From Quadrisphaera granulorum (GTDB taxonomy: Bacteria > Actinomycetota > Actinomycetes > Actinomycetales > Quadrisphaeraceae), in contig NZ_QGDQ01000005.1 in NCBI RefSeq assembly GCF_003149145.1, forward strand, positions 62,001-126,000: DNA of 64,000 bases, given 5' to 3'. Position 1 is the first letter of the stretch. Each line of letters starts with the position of its first letter. The position numbers and the translations under genes are program-made. Below the pieces are notes generated by a model. That model made no database searches, was not told the origin of the DNA, and saw only the letters and a program-made list of their open reading frames with translations. Below, piece by piece: positions 32,417-41,390 of this stretch.

Positions 32417-34044
32417 GCCCCCTCAGTGACGCCGACCGCAGCCAGCGGGACTCCCGCGTACTGCTGCCGCACGGCGTCGACGAGGTGCTTGGCGCGGATG
32501 GTCAGCTTCTCCGAACCGTCCGAGGCCTGCCGCTGGAGCCTGCCCTTGGTCAGCACGACGCCGAGGTCGGCGCCCTTCCAACGATACTCACCGACACCGC
32601 TGATTCGCAGGAAGTACACCTCGTTTTCATCCTGCAGCGGGTGCCAGTCCCAGGCGTCGTCGCGGTGGACGAGCGACCCGGCGGCATCGATGGAGTACAG
32701 ACCGGTGCGCGGGGCGGTGGTGATCAGCTCGACAGCGGGGGAGGTCTCCTTGATGACCATCTGGCTCCACAGGTCGTCGGCGGCCAGGCGGCGCCAGCGC
32801 TCGTTGATCTCGGCGATGTCCAGCTCCAGCTCCACGTCGAGGTGCTCGAGGAGGTGGAAGGCGAACAGGGGGACGTCGGCGTAGGCGCCGGCGGTGACGT
32901 TGGTGATGGACGTCGCGCCGCTGATGCGGGGGTTGAGCTCACCCAGGTAGGGGTCTCCGGTGGCGCGGTCGACCAGGACGTCGACCTCGAAGAAGCCGCG
33001 GTAGCCCTCCTGGCCCAGCCGGTCGCCGAGCTTGCTGACCATGTCGGCAGCGCGCTCGCGCACCTCGCCCTCGAGGACTCCGGGGAAGGTCTCGTTGCCG
33101 CACCAGCCACCGCGGTAGGGGGTCAGCTCGGGGTGGCCGGTGAGCTCTGACATGAACGGACCGACCACGGTGCCCCGGCGGGTGATGACGGCTTCGACGG
33201 CGACGGGCTGAGCGTCGATGCGCTTCATGACCTTCACCTCGACGCCGCTGATCTGGTGGGCGTGCTGCTTCCAGTCCGCCTCCTCGTCGATGAAGAAGGT
33301 GGTCTTGCCGGAGTCGCCATAGGCGGTCTGGACGACGAGGTCGGCTCCCAGCCCAGCGGCCTCGGCTGCGGCCAGCAGTTCGGTGTAGTCGGCGACGGTG
33401 GTCAGCGTGTTGGGGACGCTGGCTACGCCGACCTCCGCAGCCAGGCGCGTGGTGACGAGCTTGGAGTCGAGCCTGTCGCGCAGTGCGGCGGGGGGAAGGA
33501 TGACGTCGTATCCGAGCTCGGCGCAGATGCTCTCGGTCTGCTCGTTGAAGAAGACCATGGCGATCTTGGGTCGCACCCCGGGCGCGGTGGCCGCGGCGAT
33601 ATGCGCTCGCACCTCGGGGTTGACCAGCAGCCAGTTGTTGATCTCCTCGCCGCTCTGGAACTCGATGTAGGGCTTGTGGCGCGGCGTGAAGACGCGGGGG
33701 TGCGCGCCGTCCCAGGCGTCGTAGTACGTGATGTAGGAGAAGTTGCGGACGAAGCGGTCCAGTCCGAGCAGGTTGAACGGCGTCGCCCCGACGAAGAAGA
33801 CGGGCACGGTGTTCATGCGCAGGAAGTGGCGCACCTCCGACATGCTGCGCAGGGGAGCGGCGCCGCCCTGTGCGGCAGTCGTCGTCGCGGCCTGGGAGTC
33901 GGACGTGGTGGGCTTCGTCCGCGCGGCCGGCACGGTCGCCGTGCGCGTCGTCTTGCGACGCGGGGCCTTCGGCGGGGTGGCGGTGGTCTCAGCGGCTGCC
34001 GCGGAGGCGGCGGCGCTGCTGGTGGCGGTGCTCGGCTTCGACAT
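32413..34044 (-). CDS. ATP-grasp ligase (biotin carboxylase-like) with basic low-complexity N-terminus
   Basis: 543 residues. Residues 1-65 are Ala/Thr/Ser with many Lys and Arg (PKAPRRKTTRTATVP), disordered. From about 75 a pre-ATP-grasp domain is followed by the ATP-grasp fold: LVVQTAYGDSGKTTFFI (about 245, nucleotide loop), EAVITRRGTVVGP, and ELNPRISGATSITNV (about 385) with Mg-binding Glu and Asn. A C-terminal domain of about 130 residues follows. Such enzymes activate a carboxylate as acyl phosphate and join it to an amine or other nucleophile. Carboxylase use is unlikely, as no biotin carrier is nearby. Forms an operon with the hydrolase and is next to a LysR gene. Confidence 0.8.
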   Translation of the reverse strand: MSKPSTATSSAAASAAAAETTATPPKAPRRKTTRTATVPAARTKPTTSDSQAATTTAAQGGAAPLRSMSEVRHFLRMNTVPVFFVGATPFNLLGLDRFVRNFSYITYYDAWDGAHPRVFTPRHKPYIEFQSGEEINNWLLVNPEVRAHIAAATAPGVRPKIAMVFFNEQTESICAELGYDVILPPAALRDRLDSKLVTTRLAAEVGVASVPNTLTTVADYTELLAAAEAAGLGADLVVQTAYGDSGKTTFFIDEEADWKQHAHQISGVEVKVMKRIDAQPVAVEAVITRRGTVVGPFMSELTGHPELTPYRGGWCGNETFPGVLEGEVRERAADMVSKLGDRLGQEGYRGFFEVDVLVDRATGDPYLGELNPRISGATSITNVTAGAYADVPLFAFHLLEHLDVELELDIAEINERWRRLAADDLWSQMVIKETSPAVELITTAPRTGLYSIDAAGSLVHRDDAWDWHPLQDENEVYFLRISGVGEYRWKGADLGVVLTKGRLQRQASDGSEKLTIRAKHLVDAVRQQYAGVPLAAVGVTEGA

Positions 34045-34102
34045 GCCCGTAGTGGATCAGGTTGGGATCATGCTCCACAAGCAGTTGAAGGGCATGGTCA
34101 TC

Positions 34103-34117
34103 ATGTCTGCAATGCAT
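34103..34117. promoter_or_regulatory. Candidate LysR operator upstream of the ATP-grasp gene
   Basis: The 15-mer ATGTCTGCAATGCAT is a T-N11-A site with ATG/CAT ends, 58 bases upstream of ATG 34044. The same pattern sits at 35058-35072 in the lysR promoter. The region around it is lower in GC than its neighbours, as expected for a promoter. Confidence 0.5.
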
Positions 34118-34155
34118 GAAAGTCTGGGGATTTCAGGCCTGTCTCGGTGAGGTCG

Positions 34156-35046
34156 TCACGCGGGGTCCGGTGCCGTCACGTATCGCTCCACGACCCAGGC
34201 GCTGATGCGGGCTGCGAGATCCGCCAGGACGGGAGCGGCGGGGTGCGTGGGGTCCCAGGCGCAGTGCAGGCGCACGCTGAGGTGTTCCGACCCCAGGAGG
34301 AGGCCTACTCGATCCAGTCCGAAGCGGGCGTCGTCGGACAGGACGGCTACGCCGCGCCCTGCTGCGCACAGCGCCTGGGCCACCGTGCCGTTGGCGGTCT
34401 CCAGCAGCGGCGGTGCCGCCAACCCGGTGGTCACCACCGCCGCGTCCAGTGCGCGGCGTGCCGAGTGGCTGGGCGGCAGTGAGATGAGCGACTCCGTGAG
34501 CAACTCCTCCACCGTGACCTCCTCGCGTCCCGACCATGCATGGCCGGGGGGTAGGTAGGCCCAGATCGGCAGGGGGGGCATGGCCCGCGAGGCCACCGTC
34601 CGCGGGGGGCGACCGGCGACGATGGCCAGGTCAGCCCCGCGTCGCAGGGACTCCTCGGCGGTGGCGCCGCCCGACTCGACCACCGAGGGCACGGGATCCT
34701 CAGGGGCCAGCGTGGCGAGGAACGGCGACACGATGTCCGTCAGGGTGGTGGCGGGCGCGGCCAGGGTCACCTGCTCCAGTGCTCCACAGGCGTGGAGCTG
34801 GGCAGCTGCGCGCAGCGCCTCGGCATCGGTCAGGAGGGCGCGCGCCCTCGGCAGGAGGGTGCGCCCCACCGGCGTGATCTCCAGGCGACGACCGCTTCTG
34901 TCGAAGAGTTCCACGCCCAGCTGCTCCTCCAGTCCGCGCAGCTGCCGGGACAGGGATGGCTGGGTGACGTGTACCCGCTCGGCGGCAGCACTGACCGTCC
35001 CACAGTCTGCCGTGGCCACGAAGTAGGCGAGGGTCCTGAGCTCCAC
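34156..35046 (-). CDS. LysR family transcriptional regulator
   Basis: 296 residues. The N-terminal winged helix-turn-helix (1-60) reads ELRTLAYFVATADCGTVSAAAERVHVTQPSLSRQL; the substrate-binding domain (about 75-290) follows. GTG 35046 is chosen: it gives the family's usual beginning and lies six bases after a TACCTT box, so a leaderless start. An ATG at 35094 would add 16 residues. It lies immediately upstream of the ATP-grasp/hydrolase pair on the same strand and probably controls it and itself. The inducer is unknown. Confidence 0.88.
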   Translation of the reverse strand: MELRTLAYFVATADCGTVSAAAERVHVTQPSLSRQLRGLEEQLGVELFDRSGRRLEITPVGRTLLPRARALLTDAEALRAAAQLHACGALEQVTLAAPATTLTDIVSPFLATLAPEDPVPSVVESGGATAEESLRRGADLAIVAGRPPRTVASRAMPPLPIWAYLPPGHAWSGREEVTVEELLTESLISLPPSHSARRALDAAVVTTGLAAPPLLETANGTVAQALCAAGRGVAVLSDDARFGLDRVGLLLGSEHLSVRLHCAWDPTHPAAPVLADLAARISAWVVERYVTAPDPA

Positions 35047-35052
35047 CGGCCG

Positions 35053-35072
35053 AAGGTATGCCTCGAGGGCAT
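35053..35072 (-). promoter_or_regulatory. lysR -10 box and overlapping operator candidate
   Basis: On the minus strand TACCTT (35058-35053) ends six bases before GTG 35046. Directly upstream, overlapping by one base, is ATGCCCTCGAGGCAT (35072-35058), a near-perfect T-N11-A palindrome. Binding there would block the promoter, the usual negative autoregulation of LysR genes. Confidence 0.55.
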
Positions 35073-35206
35073 CAGTGATCAAGGTGACTGGCATTGGACG
35101 GTATGGCCCAGTAGTCCGACGGTGTGGCGACCGCGGCGCACCTGCCCTGCCGAGCTGGTCGCCGCGGAGGGCAAGCGGTGCACGGGCGCGCGCCGAGGGC
35201 CACTCC

Positions 35207-35212
35207 TATCCT
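35207..35212 (+). promoter_or_regulatory. -10 box (TATCCT) for the receiver gene
   Basis: TATCCT ends six bases before GTG 35219. GGAGGGG fills the space, too close for a normal ribosome binding site. Confidence 0.6.
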
Positions 35213-35218
35213 GGAGGG

Positions 35219-35635
35219 GTGGCTCTGGTGCTGGTCGTCGACGACACCTCGCAGATCCGCATGCTCATCCGCCTCAACCTCGAGCTCGAAGGACACGAGG
35301 TAGACGAGGCCGCTGACGGCGACGAGTGCCTCGCTCGCCTGCGCGATCCCGATGCGCCGCGCCCCAACGTCGTCACCATGGACGCCGTCATGGAGCCCCG
35401 CGACGGGTGGAGCGCCGTCGCCGAGATCCGACGCGACCCGGCCCTGTCCGACATCCCCGTGGTCATGGTCACCGCGAGCGTGCAGGCCCACCAGCGTGCC
35501 CGTGCCGTGCAGGTGGGCGTCGACGCGCTGGTGGCCAAGCCGTTCGAGCCGACCGCTCTCGTCGACGTCGTCGAAGACCTCGCCGCTGCGGGCCGCCCCC
35601 CGCGCGGCGCCAGCGCCTCACCGGCGCGCCAGTAA
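35219..35635 (+). CDS. Single-domain response regulator (CheY-like receiver)
   Basis: 138 residues, a receiver domain and nothing else. Acidic pair VVDD (8-9), phosphorylated Asp55 in VTMDAVM, Thr in MVTAS (about 87) and Lys in AKPFEP (about 110) are all in place, so it should be phosphorylatable. The C-terminal 18 residues are a Pro/Ala/Ser tail. No kinase or output domain gene adjoins it; it lies nine bases ahead of argS, which has its own leaderless promoter. Partner unknown. Confidence 0.88.
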   Translation: MALVLVVDDTSQIRMLIRLNLELEGHEVDEAADGDECLARLRDPDAPRPNVVTMDAVMEPRDGWSAVAEIRRDPALSDIPVVMVTASVQAHQRARAVQVGVDALVAKPFEPTALVDVVEDLAAAGRPPRGASASPARQ

Positions 35636-35638
35636 CCT
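35633..35638 (+). promoter_or_regulatory. -10 box (TAACCT) for argS
   Basis: TAACCT overlaps the stop codon of the receiver gene and ends six bases before GTG 35645. argS-lysA can thus be transcribed on its own. Confidence 0.6.
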
Positions 35639-35644
35639 GGGGGA

Positions 35645-37321
35645 GTGACCCCCGAGGAGCTGTCGGCAGCCATTCGCGCCTGCCTCACCGGCGCCGTCGA
35701 CGCCGGTGAGCTGAGCCTCCCGACGGGCGCCGTCCCGCAGGCCGTCAAGGTCGAGAGGCCGCGCAACCGCGACCACGGAGACTGGGCCACCTCGGTGGCG
35801 CTGCAGCTGTCCAAGCCTGCCGGCGTGCCGCCCCGGAAGGTCGCCGAGGTGCTGGCCGCCCGCCTGTCCGACGTCGCCGGTGTCAAGAGCGTCGACGTGG
35901 CGGGCCCGGGCTTCGTCAACGTCGTCCTCGACGCCGCCGCCGCCGGTGAGCTCGCCCGCACCGTGGTGGAGGCGGGCGCCGCCTTCGGCCGCACCGAAGC
36001 CCTGGCCGGGCGCAAGGTCAACCTCGAGTTCGTCTCCGCCAACCCCACCGGACCGGTGCACCTGGGTGGCACGCGGTGGGCCGCCGTCGGAGACTCCCTG
36101 GCCCGCGTCCTCGAGGCCGTCGGCGCCGACGTCACCCGCGAGTACTACTTCAACGACCACGGCGCCCAGATCGACAGGTTCGCTCGTTCGTTGTTGGCCC
36201 GTGCCCTCGGCCAGGACGCCCCCGAGGACGGCTACGGCGGCGCCTACATCGAGGAGATCGCCACCCGGATCACCGCGGACGCGCGCGCCGCGGGCGAGCC
36301 TGACCCCGCCGGCCTGCCCGAGGCGGAGGCGCTGGAGGCGTTCCGCAGCCGCGGCGTGGCGCTGATGTTCGACGAGGTCAAGCAGAGCCTCCACGACTTC
36401 CGGGTCGACTTCGACGTCTACTTCCACGAGGACTCCCTGCACTCCTCCGGTGCTGTGGGCACGGTGGTCCAGCAGCTCAAGGACTCCGGGCGCCTCTTCG
36501 AGTCCGACGGCGCCTGGTGGCTGCGCTCCACGGAGTTCGGCGACGACAAGGACCGCGTGGTCATCAAGTCCGACGGCAACCCAGCCTACGTCGCCGGTGA
36601 CCTGGCCTACCTGCGTGACAAGCGCGCCCGCGGCTTCGACCTGTGCATCTACCTGCTGGGTGCCGACCACCACGGCTACGTGGCCCGCCTCAAGGCCGCT
36701 GCCGCGGCGTTCGGCGACGACCCCGCCGTCGTCGAGGTGCTCATCGGCCAGATGGTCAACCTCGTCAAGGACGGCGTGCCTGTCCGTATGAGCAAGCGCG
36801 CGGGCACCGTGGTGACCATGGAGGACCTCGTCGAGGCCGTCGGTGTCGACGCCGCCCGCTACGCCCTGGTGCGCTCCAGCGTCGACTCCCAGATCGACGT
36901 CGACCTCGACCTGCTGACCAAGCGCACCAACGACAACCCCGTCTTCTACGTGCAGTACGCCCACGCGCGGACCTCCGGGGTGAGCCGCAACGCCCGCGAC
37001 CTGGGGGTGCGGACCGAGGACGGCTTCGACCCGGCCGTGCTCGACCACGCCACCGAGTCGACGCTGCTCGCCGCCATCGGCGACTTCCCCCGCGTGGTCG
37101 CCCAGGCTGCTGAGCTGCGCGAACCGCACCGTGTGGCCCGCTACCTGGAGTCCCTCGCCGGCAGCTACCACAAGTGGTACGACGAGCGCCGCGTCACGCC
37201 CATGGGCGAGGAGGCCGTCACCGACGTGCACCGCACCCGCCTGTGGCTCAACGACGCCACCCGCACGGTGCTGGCCAACGGCCTGGCGCTGCTGGGTGTC
37301 TCTGCTCCGGAGCGGATGTGA
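35645..37321 (+). CDS. argS: Arginyl-tRNA synthetase
   Basis: 558 residues, normal length for this class I synthetase. An N-terminal additional domain (1-105) is followed by the catalytic core with [18 protein letters not shown] (about 133), where HLGG is the actinobacterial form of HIGH, and [10 protein letters not shown] (about 380), the KMSK loop. The C-terminal DALR domain binds the anticodon ([16 protein letters not shown] onwards). It charges tRNA-Arg. Leaderless GTG start. Its stop overlaps the lysA start by four bases; argS-lysA pairs are usual in actinobacteria. Confidence 0.97.
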   Translation: MTPEELSAAIRACLTGAVDAGELSLPTGAVPQAVKVERPRNRDHGDWATSVALQLSKPAGVPPRKVAEVLAARLSDVAGVKSVDVAGPGFVNVVLDAAAAGELARTVVEAGAAFGRTEALAGRKVNLEFVSANPTGPVHLGGTRWAAVGDSLARVLEAVGADVTREYYFNDHGAQIDRFARSLLARALGQDAPEDGYGGAYIEEIATRITADARAAGEPDPAGLPEAEALEAFRSRGVALMFDEVKQSLHDFRVDFDVYFHEDSLHSSGAVGTVVQQLKDSGRLFESDGAWWLRSTEFGDDKDRVVIKSDGNPAYVAGDLAYLRDKRARGFDLCIYLLGADHHGYVARLKAAAAAFGDDPAVVEVLIGQMVNLVKDGVPVRMSKRAGTVVTMEDLVEAVGVDAARYALVRSSVDSQIDVDLDLLTKRTNDNPVFYVQYAHARTSGVSRNARDLGVRTEDGFDPAVLDHATESTLLAAIGDFPRVVAQAAELREPHRVARYLESLAGSYHKWYDERRVTPMGEEAVTDVHRTRLWLNDATRTVLANGLALLGVSAPERM

Positions 37322-38748
37322 GAGCGCACCCGGCAGGCCCGCAGCATGCTGCCGGACTGGGTGGTCCCGGCTGGCTGAGCGAGCCGGACGACCCCAATGA
37401 CCTCCTGCCTGCGCTGTGGCCGAGCACCGCGCGCCGGCTGTCCGGCGGCAGCGCCGACGGTGTGGTCAGCGTCGGGGGTGTCCCCGTCACGGAGCTGGCG
37501 GCCGAGCACGGAACCCCGGCGTACATCGTGGACGAGGCCGACTTCCGCGCCCGCGCCACGGCCTTCCGCGACGCGTTCGCCGAGGCCTTCGCCGACGCGT
37601 GCGGCGGCGCCGACGTCTACTACGCCGCCAAGGCCTTCACGTGCACGGCGGTGGCCCGCTGGCTCGCCGAGGACGGCCTGCGCTACGACGCGTGCACCGG
37701 CGGTGAGCTGGCGGTGGCGCTGCGCGGCGGCACCGACCCGGCGCACGTGCTGCTGCACGGCAACAACAAGTCCGACGAGGAGATCGTCCGCGCGGTGCGG
37801 GCGGGCGTGGGCAAGGTCGTCGTCGACGGCTTCCACGACATCGACAGGACAGCCGACGCCGCCCGCGAGGCGGGCGTGCGCCAGGGCGTGCTCATCAGGA
37901 CGACGGTGGGCGTCGAGGCGCACACGCACGACTACATCGCCACCGCCCACGAGGACCAGAAGTTCGGTCTCTCGCTGGCCTCCGGGCAGGCCGCCGAGGC
38001 GGTCCGCCGGGTGCTCGCACGCCCCGAGCTGGAGCTCCGCGGGCTGCACAGCCACATCGGCAGCCAGATCTTCGACGTCTCCGGCTTCGAGGTGGCCGCG
38101 CGCCGCCTGCTGGGCCTGCACGCCCAGGTGCTCGCCGAGCACGGGGTGGAGATGCCCGAGATCGACCTGGGCGGTGGCTTCGGCATCGCCTACACCACGC
38201 AGGACGCCCCGCTGAGCCCCGCCGACCTGGCACGCGGCATGGCCGAGGTGGTCACGGCGGCGTGCGCGCAGCTCGGCGTCGCCGTCCCCAAGGTCTCCAT
38301 CGAGCCCGGCCGTGCCATCGCCGGCCCGGCTGGCGTGACCCTGTACCGCGTGGGATCGACCAAGGACGTCGCGCTGGATGGCGGGTTGCAGCGCCGCTAC
38401 GTGGCTGTCGACGGCGGCATGAGCGACAACATCCGCACCGCCCTCTACGACGCCGACTACTCCGCCACGCTCGGGGGCCGGCGCTCGACAGCCAGCCCCG
38501 TGCTGAGCCGCGTGGTCGGCAAGCACTGCGAAAGCGGCGACGTCGTGGTCAAGGACGAGTTCCTCCCTGACGACCTCGCCGCCGGTGACCTGCTCGTGGT
38601 GCCCGCCACCGGCGCGTACTGCCACAGCATGGCCAGCCAGTACAACCACGTGCCGCGCCCGCCCGTGGTGGCCGTCAAGGACGGCGTGAGCCGGGTGCTC
38701 GTGCGCCGCGAGACCGAGGACGATCTGCTGGCTCTCGACGTCGGCTGA
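37318..38748 (+). CDS. lysA: Diaminopimelate decarboxylase
   Basis: 476 residues. It makes lysine from meso-diaminopimelate with PLP, last step of the pathway. Seen: YYAAKAFTC (about 100, PLP Lys), [10 protein letters not shown] (about 145), [10 protein letters not shown] (about 245), [19 protein letters not shown] (about 330) and the C-terminal [14 protein letters not shown] with the active-site Cys. GTG 37318 overlaps the argS stop (GTGA), so translation is coupled. The first 35 residues are an extension seen in other actinobacterial LysA proteins. Confidence 0.96.
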   Translation: MRAHPAGPQHAAGLGGPGWLSEPDDPNDLLPALWPSTARRLSGGSADGVVSVGGVPVTELAAEHGTPAYIVDEADFRARATAFRDAFAEAFADACGGADVYYAAKAFTCTAVARWLAEDGLRYDACTGGELAVALRGGTDPAHVLLHGNNKSDEEIVRAVRAGVGKVVVDGFHDIDRTADAAREAGVRQGVLIRTTVGVEAHTHDYIATAHEDQKFGLSLASGQAAEAVRRVLARPELELRGLHSHIGSQIFDVSGFEVAARRLLGLHAQVLAEHGVEMPEIDLGGGFGIAYTTQDAPLSPADLARGMAEVVTAACAQLGVAVPKVSIEPGRAIAGPAGVTLYRVGSTKDVALDGGLQRRYVAVDGGMSDNIRTALYDADYSATLGGRRSTASPVLSRVVGKHCESGDVVVKDEFLPDDLAAGDLLVVPATGAYCHSMASQYNHVPRPPVVAVKDGVSRVLVRRETEDDLLALDVG

Positions 38749-38779
38749 CGGACAGCTCGGACTGTCGGTGGTGCCGATC

Positions 38780-39462
38780 ATGCTGACCGAGAGCCCACGA
38801 CAGCCGAGGCCCTGGTCATCGCTCTCATCGCCGTGCTTCCGGGAGCGATGTACCTCTGGGGCTTCGAACGAGAGGACGGCCCCTGGTCGGTCGGTCTCGC
38901 CGATCGGACCCTGCGTTTCGTGGGTGCCTCGGGTCTCCTCTCCCCGATCACGCTGCCGCTTGTCTGGCTCGGGTACCGAGAGCTCGTTCTCCTGGATGGG
39001 CTCCGCGACATCAACGGCCCCGACCCTCGCGTGTGGGCCTTGCCTCCCCTCCTCTTCGTGGTGCCCGCGGCCGTGGGGGTCCTCGTGGGGCGATCGGCGC
39101 GCCGTGGATGACGGTGGGTTCGTCCCCTGGTGGGGGCTACTCCGGCGCCACGCGGCTGGGACCAGCTCTTTCGCACCCCTGGGCTCTCGGGGCTCCTGCA
39201 ACTGAAGCTCACCGATGGGCAGTGGCTGGTCGGGCTCTGGGACCGAGCCAGTCCCCTCAACGGTCTTCCTGGGAGCTACGCCGCGGGCTTCCCCCACCCG
39301 CAGGACCTGTACCTGGTGGACACCTGTGTCATCGATGGCGATGGAGCAGTGATCACTGACGACTCTGGCCATCCGAAGCTGACGGGAGTCGCGGTGCTGG
39401 TTCGCTGGGAGCAGGTCGTCTACGCTGGTTTCCTCCAAGTGTCGACAGAGGGAGAGCCGTGA
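38780..39462 (+). pseudogene. DUF6338-like membrane protein, frameshift plus in-frame stop
   Basis: ATG 38780 opens a frame that matches the family only if one C is added to CCC at 38794-38796, giving MLTESPTTAEALVIALIAVL and then PGAMYLWGFERE. A second membrane segment ends at about 39100. An in-frame TGA (39109-39111) then interrupts the protein; after it the same frame goes on as RWVRPLVGATPAPRGWDQLF and a C-terminal domain with SYAAGFPHPQDLYLVDTC and VLVRWEQVVYAGF. This two-helix plus cytoplasmic domain layout looks like DUF6338 proteins. The stop is not a homopolymer error, so the gene is probably decayed. Family name from memory, moderate certainty. Confidence 0.55.
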
Positions 39463-39638
39463 GCAGCGCGAACCCTGATCGACGGACCAATGCCCCCAGC
39501 GGAGTCGAGACACGTGGGGGCTATCCCGCAGGGGGCTCGGGCAAGGTGGCTCTACGGCCCCTCCCGCGCAACTTCCCCAAGCGGCCCACCAGTGGTGCCA
39601 ACGGCGCCGGGCCGAAGGCCGCGCCGCGCGAGCGTTGA
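39459..39638 (+). CDS. 59-aa protein coupled to the DUF6338-like gene
   Basis: GTG 39459 overlaps the previous stop as GTGA. The product is Pro, Gly, Arg and Asn-rich (GVETRGGYPAGGSGK; NFPKRPTSGANGAG), with no membrane segment and a likely disordered chain. Short GGY-type proteins are often found right after DUF6338 genes in actinobacteria, which supports it being real. Function unknown. If the upstream gene is dead, translation by coupling would still be possible from the C-terminal fragment. Confidence 0.5.
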   Translation: MSSANPDRRTNAPSGVETRGGYPAGGSGKVALRPLPRNFPKRPTSGANGAGPKAAPRER

Positions 39639-39653
39639 GGCGGGCGTACCTGG

Positions 39654-39659
39654 CAGGAT
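39654..39659 (+). promoter_or_regulatory. -10 box (CAGGAT) for the gene at 39667
   Basis: CAGGAT ends seven bases before GTG 39667; no ribosome binding site is present. Confidence 0.45.
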
Positions 39660-39666
39660 CACCTCC

Positions 39667-39909
39667 GTGGCGATCCCCTTCTTCCTCATGGCCGTCGGCT
39701 CCCTGATGATCTTCCTCGGGCTGCTCAACGGCGACATCACGACGGCGCACGACATCTCCAAGTTCGGCGGCATCGTGCTGGTCGCGATCGGCATTCTGGC
39801 GTCGGCGCGCACCGCGGCCAAGCGTCGTCAGGACGCTCGTCTGGTGCGCATCCAGGCCGGCCTGCCGCAGTCCGAGCCGCTCGGGCGTGAGGGCGGCGCC
39901 CACTACTGA
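39667..39909 (+). CDS. Small two-helix membrane protein
   Basis: 80 residues. Two hydrophobic segments, IPFFLMAVGSLMIFLGLLNG (2-22) and FGGIVLVAIGILASA (about 34-49), are followed by a basic cytoplasmic tail (RTAAKRRQDARLVRIQ). Not recognised as a named family. GTG 39667 was chosen for its CAGGAT box and because it gives a clean hydrophobic start; the frame is open further upstream but overlaps the 59-aa gene. Convergent with pncB, 60 bases away. Confidence 0.68.
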   Translation: MAIPFFLMAVGSLMIFLGLLNGDITTAHDISKFGGIVLVAIGILASARTAAKRRQDARLVRIQAGLPQSEPLGREGGAHY

Positions 39910-39969
39910 GCCCAGTTGGGCGCCCCCGCCGTCGTCCATGTCCTTCCGACGGTCTGAGGCAGACGACCT

Positions 39970-41337
39970 TCAGACCGGCGGCAGGACGCGGGTGGGCACG
40001 GCCGGGTCTCCCTTGGAGAGGGCCAACCCCTCCCAGGGCAGGGTGACCAGCACACCCGCGAGGTGCTCGCGGGCTGCGCGCAGGCCGGCACCGCTCGATG
40101 GCGGCCCGACACGCTCGCCGGCGCGGACCAGCGGCACCTGCAGCGGCCGGTCGCCCGGCTCGGCGGGCGGAGGCCCGCCCGCGCTGACGACCTCCTCGGT
40201 CGCGGTGCCGGAGCTGCGGTGACGCCGTACGGCGATCTTGCGACCACCGTGGCTTGCCTTGGACTCCGACCGCTTGGCCACCGGACGCCCATCGACCTCG
40301 ACGAGCTTGTAGACCATCCCCGCCGTCGGTGACCCGGAGCCCTGCACCACGGAGGTGCCGACGCCGTACGCGTCGACCGGTGCGGCAGCCAGGGCGGCGA
40401 TGCCGAACTCGTCCAGGTCACCGGACAGCACGATGCGCGTGCCGATGGCTCCCAGGGAGTCGAGCTGCTGGCGCACCTGCACCGCGAGGACGGCGAGGTC
40501 GCCGGAGTCGATGCGCACCGCACCCAGCTCCGGACCGGCCACGCGCACCGCCGTCTCGACGCCGGCGTGGATGTCGTAGGTGTCCACCAGCAGCGTCGTG
40601 CCGGTGCCGAGCGCGGCTACCTGCGCGCGGAAGGCCTCCTCCTCGGAGTCGTGCAGCAGCGTGAAGGCGTGCGCCGAGGTGCCGGAGGTCGGCACGCCGT
40701 AACGACGCCCCGCCTCGAGGTTGGACGTCGAGGCGAACCCCGCCAGGTAGGCCGCCCGCGCCGAGGCCACCGCAGCCTCCTCGTGGGTGCGCCGGCTGCC
40801 CATCTCGATGATCGGACGGTCGCCGGCGGCCTTCGCCATGCGCGCGGCCGCCGACGCGACGGCGGAGTCGTGGTTGAGGATCGCGAGGACGAGCGTCTCC
40901 AGCACCACGGCCTCGCCGAAGGATCCGGTGACCGTGAGCACGGGGGAGCCGGGGAAGTAGATCTCGCCCTCGGCGTAGCCGTCGACGTCGCCGGTGAACC
41001 GCCACTGCGCCAGGTGGGCCAGCGTCTGCTCCGACAGGCGACCCGTCACACGCAGCGCCTCCAGCACCGGCTCGTCGAAGCGGAACCGCTCCAGCGCATC
41101 GAGCACGCGCGCCGTCCCGGCGACCACCCCGTAGCGGCGTCCGTCCGGCAGCCGCCGGGCGAACACCTCGAAGGTGCAGTGGCGATCGGCTGCGCCGCTG
41201 CGCAGCGCCGACTCCAGCATGGTCAGCTCGTAGGCGTCGGTGAGCAGCGCAGTGCTCGGGTCCAGGCTCGGGTTGAAACTCGGGTGGGGGCTCGGCGTCT
41301 CGGAGGACACCGACGACTGCAGCAGGGTCGACTCCAC
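39970..41337 (-). CDS. pncB: Nicotinate phosphoribosyltransferase
   Basis: 455 residues. It makes nicotinate mononucleotide from nicotinate and PRPP for NAD salvage. Seen: [21 protein letters not shown] (about 28), the substrate stretch [11 protein letters not shown] (about 185), [23 protein letters not shown] (about 210) and [11 protein letters not shown] (about 270). GTG 41337 is chosen because TACGGT lies six bases upstream; GTG 41373 would overlap the divergent promoter. The pncB/clpS divergent pair is the same as Rv1330c/Rv1331 in M. tuberculosis. Confidence 0.95.
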   Translation of the reverse strand: MESTLLQSSVSSETPSPHPSFNPSLDPSTALLTDAYELTMLESALRSGAADRHCTFEVFARRLPDGRRYGVVAGTARVLDALERFRFDEPVLEALRVTGRLSEQTLAHLAQWRFTGDVDGYAEGEIYFPGSPVLTVTGSFGEAVVLETLVLAILNHDSAVASAAARMAKAAGDRPIIEMGSRRTHEEAAVASARAAYLAGFASTSNLEAGRRYGVPTSGTSAHAFTLLHDSEEEAFRAQVAALGTGTTLLVDTYDIHAGVETAVRVAGPELGAVRIDSGDLAVLAVQVRQQLDSLGAIGTRIVLSGDLDEFGIAALAAAPVDAYGVGTSVVQGSGSPTAGMVYKLVEVDGRPVAKRSESKASHGGRKIAVRRHRSSGTATEEVVSAGGPPPAEPGDRPLQVPLVRAGERVGPPSSGAGLRAAREHLAGVLVTLPWEGLALSKGDPAVPTRVLPPV

Positions 41338-41343
41338 AGGCTC

Positions 41344-41353
41344 ACCGTAGGAT
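41344..41353. promoter_or_regulatory. Divergent -10 boxes of pncB and clpS
   Basis: Minus: TACGGT (41349-41344), six bases before the pncB GTG. Plus: TAGGAT (41348-41353), giving a short leader for clpS. The two hexamers overlap by two bases, so only one side can be open at a time. Confidence 0.5.
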
Positions 41354-41390
41354 GAGCCCGCGTGAGCACCCACCGGACGGACGCACGGTG

